Both the position numbers and the translations under genes were made by a program. DNA of 64,000 bases from NCBI RefSeq assembly GCF_018324205.1, contig NZ_AP023356.1, positions 8,314,501 to 8,378,500 of the forward strand, read 5' to 3'. The notes beneath the pieces were generated by a model. The model saw only the letters and a program-made list of their open reading frames with translations. It was not told where the DNA came from and searched no databases. Source of the stretch: Actinoplanes ianthinogenes (GTDB taxonomy: Bacteria > Actinomycetota > Actinomycetes > Mycobacteriales > Micromonosporaceae). Shown here piece by piece: positions 25,637 through 34,743 of this stretch. Numbering within the stretch: the stretch's first letter is position 1; each line of letters starts with the position of its first letter.

Positions 25637-26527
25637 ATGAGAACCCGCTTCGCCGTCGTCGCCGTGATGTCCGCGCTGGTCGTGGCCCTGCCATCGGCCG
25701 CGCTGGCCGACCCGGTGTACCCCGATCCGGTCGGCCGCTGCGTCGACGAGGTGGGTGTGCTCGGCGACGAGCTGTGCTCCGAGGTCACCACCATCCTGCG
25801 CGCCGATGAGAAGGCGACCACCGACGAGATCGCCGTCGCGGTGATCGACAGCACCGATGGCGTGAGCATCGAGGAGTACAGCACCCACCTGTTCAACGAG
25901 TGGGGCGTCGGCGACGCGGCGAAGGACAACGGGGTGCTGCTGGTGGTCGCCGTCGGGGACCGGCAGGCCCGGCTGGAGACCGGCGACGGCATGGTGAAAC
26001 GGCTCCCGGACAAGGCGGCCGGGACGATCGTGCACGACGTGATCGTGCCGAAGATGGCCGCCGAGGAGTACGCCGACGGCATCCTGACCGGCCTCGACGC
26101 GATCCGTCGCAAGATCGGCCACAAGATCCCGGCCGGGGCGGCGCTGGCCGGTCTGGCCACCGAGGCGCCCACCCTCGAGGACACCGACACCGACACCGAT
26201 GCCGACACCTACATCGACTCCGGCACCGGCGGCATCGACCTTGCCAACGAGGGGACGGAGGAGGACAGCGGCTGGACCGTCTGGCCGATCGTCCTCCTGG
26301 TCGTCGGTGTCGGGGTGGTGCTGGTCGCCTGGGTGCGGCGCATGTCCGGGCACGGCGGCTGGACGAGCGGGTCGTCCGGCACCCACCACCACGGCTTCAC
26401 GTCGCACCACCACAGCTCCACGTCGCACGACTCCGGCAGCTCCGGTTGGACCGGGTCGTCGGGCTCGTCGGGCTCCGACTTCGGGGGCGGCTCCTCCAGC
26501 GGGGGCGGCTCCTCGGGCAGCTGGTGA
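25637..26527 (+). CDS. Exported TPM-domain membrane protein
   Basis: About 296 residues. A signal peptide (MRTRFAVVAVMS... to ALADP) is followed by a TPM domain with VDEVGVLGDE, IAVAVIDST and NGVLLVVAVGDRQARLETG. One membrane helix (WPIVLLVVGVGVVLVAWV) lies near residue 225, and a tail of Gly, Ser and His follows, ending SGGGSSGSW. TPM proteins are linked to membrane protein quality control, but no activity is certain. In-frame upstream starts (TTG 25610, ATG 25628) exist; 25637 gives the cleanest signal peptide. Confidence 0.8.
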   Translation: MRTRFAVVAVMSALVVALPSAALADPVYPDPVGRCVDEVGVLGDELCSEVTTILRADEKATTDEIAVAVIDSTDGVSIEEYSTHLFNEWGVGDAAKDNGVLLVVAVGDRQARLETGDGMVKRLPDKAAGTIVHDVIVPKMAAEEYADGILTGLDAIRRKIGHKIPAGAALAGLATEAPTLEDTDTDTDADTYIDSGTGGIDLANEGTEEDSGWTVWPIVLLVVGVGVVLVAWVRRMSGHGGWTSGSSGTHHHGFTSHHHSSTSHDSGSSGWTGSSGSSGSDFGGGSSSGGGSSGSW

Positions 26528-26549
26528 CGGGTGTGGTTACCGTGGGGCG

Positions 26550-27398
26550 ATGCGAGATCATGAAGTGACGCTGCCGGACGGCGGGACGCCCTACGCCGTC
26601 GCGGCCGGGCCGGACGGCGAGATCTGGACGACGCTGCTGGCCCCGGCCTCGCTGCTCTGCTTGCGGGACGGCGCGGTGGTGCGGAGTCATTCACTGCCCG
26701 AGGGCGTCCGGCCGATGCTGGCCGCGGTGGCCGCCGACGGGACCGTCTGGCACACCCGCACCGACGATCGGATCGGGCGGCTGACGACCGGTGGGGACGA
26801 GACGGTGTTCGCGCTTCCGGCCGGCTCGGCGCCGTACGGGGTGGCTGTGGCGCCGGACGGCGCGGTCTGGTTCAGCGCACCCGGCGCCGAGCGGATCGGC
26901 TGTGTCACCGCGGACGGCGAGGTCCGCCTGGTCGAGCTGCCGGTGCCGGACGCCCGGGCGGCGATGATCACGGCGAGCGCGGACGGCGTGGTGTGGGTGG
27001 CGTTCAACGGGGCCGGGGCGCTGGGGCGCTATGACGGCGAGCGGTTCGACGTCGTCGAGCTGGGTGCCGGGTCCGCGCCGGTCGGCGTCGCCGCCGGCGG
27101 CGACGGGATCTGGTTCGCCGACATCGCCCGCGGTGCGGTGGGCCGGGTCCGCAGTGACGGTACGACCGAACTCGTCTCCCTCGGCGACCCGCAGTCCCGC
27201 CCGCACGCCGTCGCACCCGACCCGGCCGGGGGCTGCTGGGCCACCCTGTGGGGTACCAACGAGGTGGCCCGTGTCGCGCCCGGGGGAGCGGTCACCCGGC
27301 ATCCGCTCCCCGGCAAGGAGCCGCACGGCCTGGCGCTGAGCGGGGCGACCGTGTGGGTCGCCATGGAGAGCGGCTCGCTGGTCGCCGTCTCTGCCTGA
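26550..27398 (+). CDS. Virginiamycin B lyase-like beta-propeller
   Basis: A 282-residue seven-bladed propeller with repeated G-P-D-G-x-(I/V)-W blade motifs. Family members linearise streptogramin B antibiotics. Residues that match the Vgb active site are visible: Tyr in GGTPYAV (about 15), His in SRPHAV, Glu and His in GKEPHG, and Glu in WVAMES at the spacing expected from the Staphylococcus enzyme, as I recall it. This supports real lyase activity, but many actinobacterial homologues act on unknown substrates. It starts 22 bp after the TPM gene. Confidence 0.75.
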   Translation: MRDHEVTLPDGGTPYAVAAGPDGEIWTTLLAPASLLCLRDGAVVRSHSLPEGVRPMLAAVAADGTVWHTRTDDRIGRLTTGGDETVFALPAGSAPYGVAVAPDGAVWFSAPGAERIGCVTADGEVRLVELPVPDARAAMITASADGVVWVAFNGAGALGRYDGERFDVVELGAGSAPVGVAAGGDGIWFADIARGAVGRVRSDGTTELVSLGDPQSRPHAVAPDPAGGCWATLWGTNEVARVAPGGAVTRHPLPGKEPHGLALSGATVWVAMESGSLVAVSA

Positions 27399-27407
27399 CA
27401 GCGCGGG

Positions 27408-28067
27408 TCAGCGGCGGCGGTTGCGGCGCGCCCGGGGCGGGAGCTGGACCCCGCTCAGGGTGTGCAGCGCCGCCGCCCCGCGCGGGCGCCGCGCCCGGGT
27501 CGCGGTCCGTTGCACGGCCTGGACCGGCCGGCGGACCTCGATCTCGACCGTCTCCCGGGTCCGGATCTCCGCCTCGGCCAGCGGCGCGGCCAGCAGGAAC
27601 GCCTCGGGCAGCACGGCCGGCGCCTCAGCGAGCTCCGCGGTCGGTTCCGCGGTGAGCAGCAGGCGGGCCGCACCCAGGTTCGTCACCGCGACCAGCGCGC
27701 TGAACAGGGCCAGCAGCGGCGACCCGGAGGCGGACACGGCGGCCGCCAGCCCCGCACCGCCCGCGATGGCCAGCGCGGCCCCGCCACCGATCTGCAGGTC
27801 CCGCTGGTTGCCCCGGGAACCGATCAGGAACGCGGCGGCCCCGGCCACCGTGCCGAGCACCGCGGAGGCCGCGCAGAACGCCCCGAACGGCCAGAGCCAG
27901 CCCACCGAGGCGTCGTCGTCGGCCGCGAAGAACAGCAGGAACGGCGTCCCCATGATCGCGATCAGCAGGAACGCGGTCGCCTCGACGGCGAGCACCATCG
28001 CCCCACCGGTGTTCGCGTCCAGCCGCTGCACCCAACCGTTACGCCGGACCCAACCGATGTCGACCAT
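27408..28067 (-). CDS. Four-helix membrane protein of unknown function
   Basis: A 219-residue protein with about four membrane segments between residues 22 and 135 and a basic, Arg-rich cytoplasmic tail (ARRNRRR at the end). I do not recognise the family. It ends nine bases from the propeller gene on the other strand and is divergent from the next gene, sharing a 71-bp intergenic region. Confidence 0.65.
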   Translation of the reverse strand: MVDIGWVRRNGWVQRLDANTGGAMVLAVEATAFLLIAIMGTPFLLFFAADDDASVGWLWPFGAFCAASAVLGTVAGAAAFLIGSRGNQRDLQIGGGAALAIAGGAGLAAAVSASGSPLLALFSALVAVTNLGAARLLLTAEPTAELAEAPAVLPEAFLLAAPLAEAEIRTRETVEIEVRRPVQAVQRTATRARRPRGAAALHTLSGVQLPPRARRNRRR

Positions 28068-28138
28068 GTGTTCCTCCCCGTGGCGCCTTGATCGAGCACC
28101 GTACCTTATCGATCACGTAACACTTCAAGGAAGCGTCG

Positions 28139-29566
28139 ATGGATCTGATTTCTGGCGACTTTTTCGCCGTCCCGCTGCCCGACGGATTCGGCGCGCTCCA
28201 GGTCACCGCGGTGGATCCGGACGGTGTGGTGGTGTGCCTGCTCGACTGGCACAGCGCCGGCCTCTTCACCGCCGCGGACGTCGCTGACGCGCCGGTGCTG
28301 CGGCTGACCCACCATGCTCACGCGGGCGGCCGGGACAGCGTCATCCGGGTGAACGACGCGCTCCCGGGTGAGCTGATCCCGGTGGGCAACGGCCCGATCG
28401 CCGGCCGCCCGACCGAGACGAACGTCCACGCCGGCTGGTCCTACTTCCCGATCCAGCTGGTCGCGCAGCGCCGCTGGGACAGCGTGGTGCCGCCCGCGGT
28501 GCGGGAGGCGTATCGGAAGACGCCGAACATCTGGGACGTCCACGTCGACCTGGGTGCCGGACCGGTGCTGCTGCCCGCCGGCACGAACCCGCTGGATCTG
28601 ACCGAAGCCGCCGAGGTGCGCTGGGCCGGGATCGGCAAGCTCAAGACCACCCGGCTGATCTGGTCCGGCCCGGACCGAGGGCTCGCCGTCGCCCTTGCGG
28701 ACCTGCCGCTGATCGAGGACGTCGACTGGCGGGAGCCGCCCGCCGAGGTCGATCTCGCCGGGACCACGCTGACCGGGGTCACCTTCGGACCGGGATTGCG
28801 GACGCTGCGGTTGCCGGGCGGGAGGCTGCGCTGCGAGTTCGCGGAGGGCGCCGAGCCGGTGGAGATCGCTGTGCCGGACGACGGCCGGTGGGTGAGCCTG
28901 CGGCTCAGCGGCGCGAAGCCCGGCGTTCCGGCCGGTCTGCGCTCGCTGCCCGAGCTGATCCTCCAGGCGCCGGGCACGCTGTCGGTCGCGGCCCTGCGTG
29001 CGCTGCCGGGTCTGACCCGATTGACGGTACGGTGGTCAGCCGCTCCCGGCGTTCTCACGGAGGCGTCCGCGCTCGCCGCGTGCACCCGGCTCCGCGAGCT
29101 GCACCTGATCGACGCCTACGGCCTCACCGCCGACACCCTGCCCGACCTGCCCGGGCTGCGCCACCTGGAGATCGACGGCCTCCCGCGCTCGGTGGCGAAC
29201 GCCCTCAAGGCCCGTTACCGCGGCACCCCGGTCCGGCTCGTCGTCCGCGGCGCCAAGTCCGACACCTGGCTGCGCGCCAACCTGGACAACCCGTTCCGCG
29301 ACTGGGCCGACGACGACGAGCGAGCCGGGGTGGCCGCCTGCAAGGCCTACGCCACCGCCTCCCGCGCTGTCGACCGCGCACCGGCCGACGCCGAGCAGAT
29401 CCTGAAAACCCTGGTCACCGCCCTGAACCGGATCGAGGACCGCTACGGGATCATCGACACGCTGCGCCGGGAGGAGGCCGCTGACGCCTTCTTCGCACTG
29501 GCCGCCCGGGCGGGCGTGCCCGACGCCGACGCCGACGAGTGGTTCGACGCCTGGCGGGACTTCTGA
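28139..29566 (+). CDS. Unknown protein with Imm26-like N-terminus and leucine-rich segment
   Basis: A 475-residue soluble protein. The first 80 residues (SGDFFAVPLPDGFGALQV) resemble the Imm26/SMI-like immunity fold, residues about 190-350 contain leucine-rich stretches (LRSLPELIL, LPGLRHLEIDGLP), and the C-terminal 100 residues are helical and acidic, ending WFDAWRDF. AAGGAAG lies five to six bases before the ATG. No polymorphic toxin gene is adjacent, so an immunity role is only a suggestion. Confidence 0.65.
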   Translation: MDLISGDFFAVPLPDGFGALQVTAVDPDGVVVCLLDWHSAGLFTAADVADAPVLRLTHHAHAGGRDSVIRVNDALPGELIPVGNGPIAGRPTETNVHAGWSYFPIQLVAQRRWDSVVPPAVREAYRKTPNIWDVHVDLGAGPVLLPAGTNPLDLTEAAEVRWAGIGKLKTTRLIWSGPDRGLAVALADLPLIEDVDWREPPAEVDLAGTTLTGVTFGPGLRTLRLPGGRLRCEFAEGAEPVEIAVPDDGRWVSLRLSGAKPGVPAGLRSLPELILQAPGTLSVAALRALPGLTRLTVRWSAAPGVLTEASALAACTRLRELHLIDAYGLTADTLPDLPGLRHLEIDGLPRSVANALKARYRGTPVRLVVRGAKSDTWLRANLDNPFRDWADDDERAGVAACKAYATASRAVDRAPADAEQILKTLVTALNRIEDRYGIIDTLRREEAADAFFALAARAGVPDADADEWFDAWRDF

Positions 29567-29568
29567 GG

Positions 29569-30150
29569 TCAGCGGGCCGCCGCGGCGACCTGGCGGGACC
29601 GGGTGTCGCGGATGCCCATCAGCACGGCGGCGTACAGGGCGAAGCCCGACCCGACGCCGGAGATCAGCGCGACCGTGGCCGCCGACGCGCCCGCCGCATG
29701 AGCCAGGAAACCGGCCAGGCCGAGAACGGTCATCGCGCCGCCGAGCCAGTAGTAGAACGGCATCCGCCAGGCGCGCCCGAGCGGGAAGAAGTGCAGGCCG
29801 ACCACGACGGCCACCCAGGCGACCGCGACGTCCGGCTTCTTCAGCACCCCGTTGATCACGAAGAGGCCGCCGAACAGGGCGACGACCTCGAAGATCACCG
29901 CGTACCGGTAGGCGGGGTCGGAGAAGCCGGCGACGTCGCTCTGCTGGGCCGGCGTGGACGCGCGCTCGGTCCGGAACACCAGCACCAGGAGCCCGGCCGC
30001 GACCAGCACCGCGACCACCCGGATCACCAGTTGCCAGGGGGAGGACAGCTCCGCGCTGTTGACCATCACGAAGACCGTGCCGAAACTGAGTGCCACCAGC
30101 GATCCGACGATCAGTCCACTGAGCTGTCGTTTGTTGTTCGTCCCCGTCAT
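29569..30150 (-). CDS. Membrane protein of unknown function
   Basis: A 193-residue protein with about six membrane helices (for example LIVGSLVALSFGTVFVMV and VVAVLVAAGLLVLVF) and a short soluble loop near residues 65-80. Its family is not recognised. It is convergent with the Imm26-like gene, two bases between stops, and lies 47 bp from the MpaB-like gene. Confidence 0.65.
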   Translation of the reverse strand: MTGTNNKRQLSGLIVGSLVALSFGTVFVMVNSAELSSPWQLVIRVVAVLVAAGLLVLVFRTERASTPAQQSDVAGFSDPAYRYAVIFEVVALFGGLFVINGVLKKPDVAVAWVAVVVGLHFFPLGRAWRMPFYYWLGGAMTVLGLAGFLAHAAGASAATVALISGVGSGFALYAAVLMGIRDTRSRQVAAAAR

Positions 30151-30197
30151 GCCGTCATCCTGCCCCGTGGGGACGTCTGCCCGCTGCCCCGCGGACC

Positions 30198-31337
30198 TCA
30201 GCCCCAGCGCGCGAACTGGGCCCGCGCCTGCCGCTCACCCCGGGCCAGCAGCAGCCGCCGGCCGCCGGGGAGCCGCCCGAGACCGTGACTGATCAGCAGA
30301 TTCGCGGTGACGCGCGCCAATCCGTACCACGGCGGACGGCGGGGCAGACCGAGGTCCCGCATCGCCGCGCGGCCGAGCAGCCAGGTGCTCACCGACAGCG
30401 CGCGCTCCCGTTCGTAGACGCGCCGCCAGCCGTGGGCGAACTCGTCCGACATCGCGATCAGGGCCCGGGCCAGGCCGACGCTGTTCCGGTCGGGCGGCGG
30501 GTCGAAGGAGAGGAAATGGTAGAGCTGCCGGCGCCCCTGCTTCTCGGTGAACGGCAGCCAGTCCTCGTCGACACCGAGCAGCCACCCGACATAGCACCAG
30601 AGATGCATCACCGCGGCCGCGTCCGCCTTCGCGACGCGCACGCCGAGCAGCCGCAGGTGCAGCAGGAAACTCGTGGAGAAGACACCGAGGGTGCTCGCCT
30701 GGTCGTATTGATTGATCGGCAGTCCGCGGAACGCGTGATCCCAGGTCGGGTCCGCTTCCAACCGGGCGTTGACCAGGGCGTGCATCACGCGTACCTGCAA
30801 GGTGGCAAGGAATCCGGCGCCGCCCGGCGCCAATCCGCCGGGCTCGGTCACCGCGCGCCACCAGTGCGACGTCTCCTTGATGCGCCGCAGGGTCTCGCCG
30901 CCGGTCAGCCGGCCGGTGCGGACCAGCGGCTCCAATGCCGCGCCGGTCCGATAACCGCCGAGCAGCGAACCGTAGGCGAGCACCAGCCCGGCGTCCATGC
31001 CGAAAGCCCGGCAGGCTTCGGCACCCCGCGCCAGCAGGTCGTCGTCGACCCAGGCGGGCCGCTTCCGGACCGCTTCGACAAAGGTCGCCACCGCTTCCGG
31101 TACGCCCTCAGCCGGCCCCGCCGCGACCAGCCGAAGCAGATCCCGCACGCTCAACCGGGCCGAGTCCCGGACCGCCCGGACGAGAGCCGCCGCCGGTTCG
31201 TCCCGCCGGTTCAGTCCCGCCCGCAGCGCGGCGATCTCGGAGGCGGTGGCCCGCGCCCCGCTCCCGGCGAGCAGCCGCAGCGGCCGAGCCGCCCGCTCGC
31301 CCCACACCCGATCCGCCCCGAACCTGCCCGGCACCAT
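30198..31337 (-). CDS. MpaB/rubber-oxygenase-like (DUF2236) oxygenase
   Basis: A 379-residue protein of the DUF2236 family, which includes latex-clearing protein and MpaB. Conserved blocks are present: FGMDAGLVLAYGSLLGGYRTG, RIKETSHWWRAVTEPGG, RVMHALVNARL, INQYDQASTLGVFS and MHLWCYVGWLLGVDEDWLP. The His residues in HALVNAR and MHLWCY are candidates for haem ligands in this family. No Tat signal is seen, so it should be intracellular, unlike secreted latex-clearing proteins. It is divergent from a multicopper oxidase across 183 bp in which I see no other gene. Confidence 0.85.
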   Translation of the reverse strand: MVPGRFGADRVWGERAARPLRLLAGSGARATASEIAALRAGLNRRDEPAAALVRAVRDSARLSVRDLLRLVAAGPAEGVPEAVATFVEAVRKRPAWVDDDLLARGAEACRAFGMDAGLVLAYGSLLGGYRTGAALEPLVRTGRLTGGETLRRIKETSHWWRAVTEPGGLAPGGAGFLATLQVRVMHALVNARLEADPTWDHAFRGLPINQYDQASTLGVFSTSFLLHLRLLGVRVAKADAAAVMHLWCYVGWLLGVDEDWLPFTEKQGRRQLYHFLSFDPPPDRNSVGLARALIAMSDEFAHGWRRVYERERALSVSTWLLGRAAMRDLGLPRRPPWYGLARVTANLLISHGLGRLPGGRRLLLARGERQARAQFARWG

Positions 31338-31520
31338 CCCCCGACCATAGGGCAGAACCCCGATCCCGCCGTGCGACCGAGGTTGCAGACGGCCGCCGCG
31401 ACTGCGTCCCCCGGCGTAGACCACGTCCGGCAGCACCCCGCTGACCTGCTGAAACCCGGGACCGGATCTCCGGGGAAAGCACCGATCCGAGCCGTGCCCG
31501 GGCACCGCAGCCTGGTTGGC

Positions 31521-32954
31521 GTGAAGAGACGAACCCTGCTCACCCTGGCCGCCCTGTCCGCCCTCGGCGGCTGCACCGAGTCGGCCCCGGCCGCCTCGTT
31601 CGCCAACCGCCTGCGCATCCCGCCGCTCGCCGAGCCGAGGCCCGGCAGGGACGGCGCCCGCGAGTTCGACCTGACGCTGCGCGCCGACGGGCACTCGGCG
31701 TTCCTGCCCGGCAAGACCACCGACACCTGGGGCGTGAACGGCGCCTACCTCGGCCCGACCATCCGCGCCCGGCGTGGCGAGCACGTCCGGGTCGCGGTGA
31801 CCAACCTCCTCCCGGAGGCCAGCACCCTGCACTGGCACGGCATGCGGCTGCCGGCCCGGATGGACGGCGGCCCGCACCAGATGATCGAGCCGGGCGCCAC
31901 CTGGATCCCGGAGTGGACGATCGAGCAGGGCGCGATGACCTCCTGGTACCACCCGCACCCGCACGAGCGCACCGCCCTGCACGTCTACCGCGGGGTGGCC
32001 GGGCTGTTCCTGATCGACGACCCGGCCGGTCCGGAACTGCCCAGCCGGTACGGCGTCGACGACGTGCCGCTGATCATCCAGGACCGGACGTTCGAGGGCG
32101 ACGGGCAGTTCGACACGAACGTGCTGGGCGGCACCTACGGGCTGATCGGCGACACCGTTCTGGTCAACGGGACGTTCGATCCGTACCTCGAAGTCGGCTC
32201 CTCGCTGGTGCGCTTCCGCCTCCTGAACGCCTCGAACGCCCGCGTCTATCGCGTCGGCTTCGCCGACGGCCGGACGTTCCAGGCGGTGGCGACCGACAGC
32301 GGGCTCCTGGAGAAGCCGGTCCCGGTGGACCGCGTGAAGATCAGCCCGGGCGAGCGGTGCGAGATCGTGGTCGCGTTCCGGGCCGGCGAGACCGTGATCA
32401 TGAACAGCGTGGGCGAGCCCCGGCAGACCGCCAACGACATCGAGGAGGACGACTTCACCCTCCTCAAGATCGTCGCCGGGCCGGAGCTGACCAGGTCGGC
32501 GGCGGTGCCGGCGACGCTCGGCGGCACGGCCACGACGGCGCCGCCGGCCGGGAGCCGGGTGCGCAGGTTCACGCTCAGCGGCTCCGAGATCAACGACCGG
32601 GACATGGACATGAACCGGATCGACGAGGTGGTGCCGGCCGGCGCGCTGGAGATCTGGGAGATCGACAACACCACGTTCGCGCACAACTTCCACATCCACG
32701 AGGTGGCGTTCCGGATCCTCGACGTGAACGGGGCGCCGCCGCCCGCGTACCAGGCCGGGCCGAAGGACACCGTCTTCCTGCCGAAGCACGCGACGGCGCG
32801 GCTCGCGGTGCGGTTCGGCCGGCACACCGACCCGGGGTGGCCGTACATGTACCACTGCCACATCCTGCGGCACGAGGACCGCGGCATGATGGGCCAGTTC
32901 GTGATCGTCGCGCCGGGGACGTCAGTCGCGCCTCACCTGAGCCATCCCGGCTGA
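31521..32954 (+). CDS. Multicopper oxidase lipoprotein (CueO-like)
   Basis: A 477-residue three-cupredoxin-domain oxidase. All four copper motifs are intact: HWHG, WYHPHPHE, HNFHIHE and HCHILRHEDRGMM (His-Cys-His with an axial Met). The N-terminus MKRRTLLTLAALSALGGCTES has both a twin-Arg-like pair and a lipobox (LGGC), suggesting a membrane-anchored extracytoplasmic enzyme. It may oxidise cuprous ion or phenolics. The GTG start at 31521 has little ribosome-site support. The end overlaps the response-regulator gene by 22 bp on the other strand. Confidence 0.9.
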   Translation: MKRRTLLTLAALSALGGCTESAPAASFANRLRIPPLAEPRPGRDGAREFDLTLRADGHSAFLPGKTTDTWGVNGAYLGPTIRARRGEHVRVAVTNLLPEASTLHWHGMRLPARMDGGPHQMIEPGATWIPEWTIEQGAMTSWYHPHPHERTALHVYRGVAGLFLIDDPAGPELPSRYGVDDVPLIIQDRTFEGDGQFDTNVLGGTYGLIGDTVLVNGTFDPYLEVGSSLVRFRLLNASNARVYRVGFADGRTFQAVATDSGLLEKPVPVDRVKISPGERCEIVVAFRAGETVIMNSVGEPRQTANDIEEDDFTLLKIVAGPELTRSAAVPATLGGTATTAPPAGSRVRRFTLSGSEINDRDMDMNRIDEVVPAGALEIWEIDNTTFAHNFHIHEVAFRILDVNGAPPPAYQAGPKDTVFLPKHATARLAVRFGRHTDPGWPYMYHCHILRHEDRGMMGQFVIVAPGTSVAPHLSHPG

Positions 32955-33598
32955 ACCCGGCCCGCCTCGTAGGCCCAGATCACCAGCTGCGCGCGGTCAC
33001 GCAGTCCGAGTTTGCCCAGCACCCGGCTCACGTGGGTCTTCGCGGTCGCGTGCGAGATGGTGAGCCGGGCGGCGATCTCCTCGTTGGACAGCCCGGCCGC
33101 GACCAGGTCGGCGATCTCCGCCTCGCGGGTGGTGAGGCCGGCGTCCGCCGGGGCCGGCGCGGGCCGCCGGACCCGGGACGCCACGTCGGCGATCAGCTTG
33201 CGGGTCACCGACGGGGCGAGCAGCGCGTCGCCGCGGGCCACCACCCGTACACAGGTGATCAGCTCGGCCGGCTCGGCGTCCTTGAGCAGGAAGCCGCTGG
33301 CGCCGCCGCGGATCGCGCCGTACACGTACTCGTCGAGCTCGTAGGTGGTGAGGATGACGATCCGGACGTCGCTCAGGGCCGGGTCGGCGACGATCCGGCG
33401 GGTCGCCTCCAGGCCGTCGAGCACCGGCATCCGGACGTCCATGAACACCACGTCCGGGCGCTCCTGCCGGGCCAGGCGGACCGCCTCCGCGCCGTCGGCG
33501 GCCTCGGCGACCACCCGGATGTCCGGCTCGCCGCCGAGGATCGACCGGAATCCGGCCCGGACCAGGCGCTGGTCGTCGGCCAGCAGGACACGGATCAT
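32933..33598 (-). CDS. NarL/LuxR-type response regulator
   Basis: A 221-residue regulator: receiver domain (Asp 54 in FMDVRMP, Lys about 105 in FLLKD) and a C-terminal LuxR helix-turn-helix (LTTREAEIADLVAAGLSNEE). Its ATG overlaps the stop of the sensor-kinase gene, so the two are co-translated partners. It is convergent with the multicopper oxidase gene. Targets are not evident. Confidence 0.95.
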   Translation of the reverse strand: MIRVLLADDQRLVRAGFRSILGGEPDIRVVAEAADGAEAVRLARQERPDVVFMDVRMPVLDGLEATRRIVADPALSDVRIVILTTYELDEYVYGAIRGGASGFLLKDAEPAELITCVRVVARGDALLAPSVTRKLIADVASRVRRPAPAPADAGLTTREAEIADLVAAGLSNEEIAARLTISHATAKTHVSRVLGKLGLRDRAQLVIWAYEAGRVQPGWLR

Positions 33599-34719
33599 TT
33601 CGGCAGCTCCACTCGTACGCTGAATCCGCCATCCGCACCACAGCCCGCCTCGACCTGCCCGCCCAGCGCGGCCGCCCGCTCCCGCATGCCGGTGATGCCG
33701 TTGCCCGGAGCGCCCGGCGAACCGGCGCCGTCGTCGTCGATCCGCAGCGTGAGCCGCTCCTTCGTGTCGTCGATGACGATCTCGACGGCGGTGGCGCCGG
33801 CGTGCCGGAGCACGTTGCTCAGCGACTCCTGCACGATCCGGAACGCGGCGGCGTCGACCTCCGCGGGCAGGCCGGCGGGCGGCTCGCCGGTCAGCCGCAC
33901 CGAGACGCCGGTCGCGCGGACCCCGGCCAGCAGGTCGGGCAGGCGGGCCAGCGAGGCATCCGAAGCGCTTCCGGCCGGCGGCATGCGTTCGCTTTCGGTC
34001 CGCGGCATGCCTTCGCTCTCGGTCCGCGGCATGCTTTCGCTTTCGGTCCGCAGCATGCCCAGCACGGTACGAAACTCGCGCAGCGCCTCCTTGCTCGCCA
34101 CCCGGATGTGTTCCAGGGCCTCGAACGCGGTCTCCGGGTCCCGCCGATGCAGCGCCGCCCCCGCCTGCACGCTGATCAGCGAGATCTGGTGCGCCATCAC
34201 GTCGTGCAGCTCCCGGGCGATCCGCAGCCGCTCCTGCGCGGCCCGGTCCCGGGCGAGCGCCTCGGCCCGCTCCCGCCGCGCCCGGCTGATCTCCCCGGCC
34301 GTCACCGTCGCCACCAGGATCGCCGCCTGCCCGATCGCGGTGTCCAGCTCGAACGCCCGGTCCCGCCCGTGCACCAGCAGCGCCATCAGCGGAAACCCGG
34401 CCAGCAGCACCAGCACGTCACCGATCGCGAGCCAGCGCCGCCCGTCCCGCGCGACGGTGTACAGCGCGATCACGAACCCGGCGGCCAGCGGCGCGTCCGG
34501 GAAGCCGAGCGGGTAGTAGAGCAGCGCGGCCGACCCGGTCACCGCGAGCGCGGTGCGCGGATGCCGGTCCTTCCATGCCAGCGCCCCGGCGCTGACCAGC
34601 TGCAACAGCCAGCCCCACGGCCACGCGGCAAGCGATCCGCCGGAGGGCCCGGCGATCAGGAAGATCGCGTTGACCCCGAACACCGCCCCGGACACCGCAA
34701 CCGGCCGCCATCCCCGCAT
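33595..34719 (-). CDS. NarL-type sensor histidine kinase with repeat-bearing linker
   Basis: A 374-residue kinase with about five membrane helices in residues 8-140, a HisKA_3 dimerisation domain with the phospho-acceptor in RELHDVMAHQ (about 195), and a HATPase domain (QESLSNVLRHA, DDDGAGS, GNGITGMRERAAALGG). Between the two catalytic parts sits a three-fold eight-residue repeat of the type MPRTESE(G/R). It is translationally coupled to the response regulator downstream (ATGA). Confidence 0.92.
   Translation of the reverse strand: MRGWRPVAVSGAVFGVNAIFLIAGPSGGSLAAWPWGWLLQLVSAGALAWKDRHPRTALAVTGSAALLYYPLGFPDAPLAAGFVIALYTVARDGRRWLAIGDVLVLLAGFPLMALLVHGRDRAFELDTAIGQAAILVATVTAGEISRARRERAEALARDRAAQERLRIARELHDVMAHQISLISVQAGAALHRRDPETAFEALEHIRVASKEALREFRTVLGMLRTESESMPRTESEGMPRTESERMPPAGSASDASLARLPDLLAGVRATGVSVRLTGEPPAGLPAEVDAAAFRIVQESLSNVLRHAGATAVEIVIDDTKERLTLRIDDDGAGSPGAPGNGITGMRERAAALGGQVEAGCGADGGFSVRVELPK
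33980..34051. repeat. 24-bp in-frame tandem repeat in the sensor kinase linker
   Basis: GGCATGC begins units at 33980, 34004 and 34028, and a diverged AGCATGC follows at 34052, a 24-bp period. On the minus strand each unit encodes eight residues of the form RTESE-x-MP. The period keeps the frame, so the linker length can change without breaking the kinase. Confidence 0.9.
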
Positions 34720-34743
34720 CCCTCCACCGTAGGGTGATCAACT

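Noticed and set aside
28139..29566. Polymorphic toxin-immunity locus
   Set aside because: Only an Imm26-like N-terminus is seen; no toxin, secretion or adjacent immunity genes support it.
31094..31114. CCGGTACGCCCTCAGCCGG-like sequence as a further copy of the dispersed element
   Set aside because: It matches the core only partly and lies in normal MpaB-family coding sequence; chance is likely.
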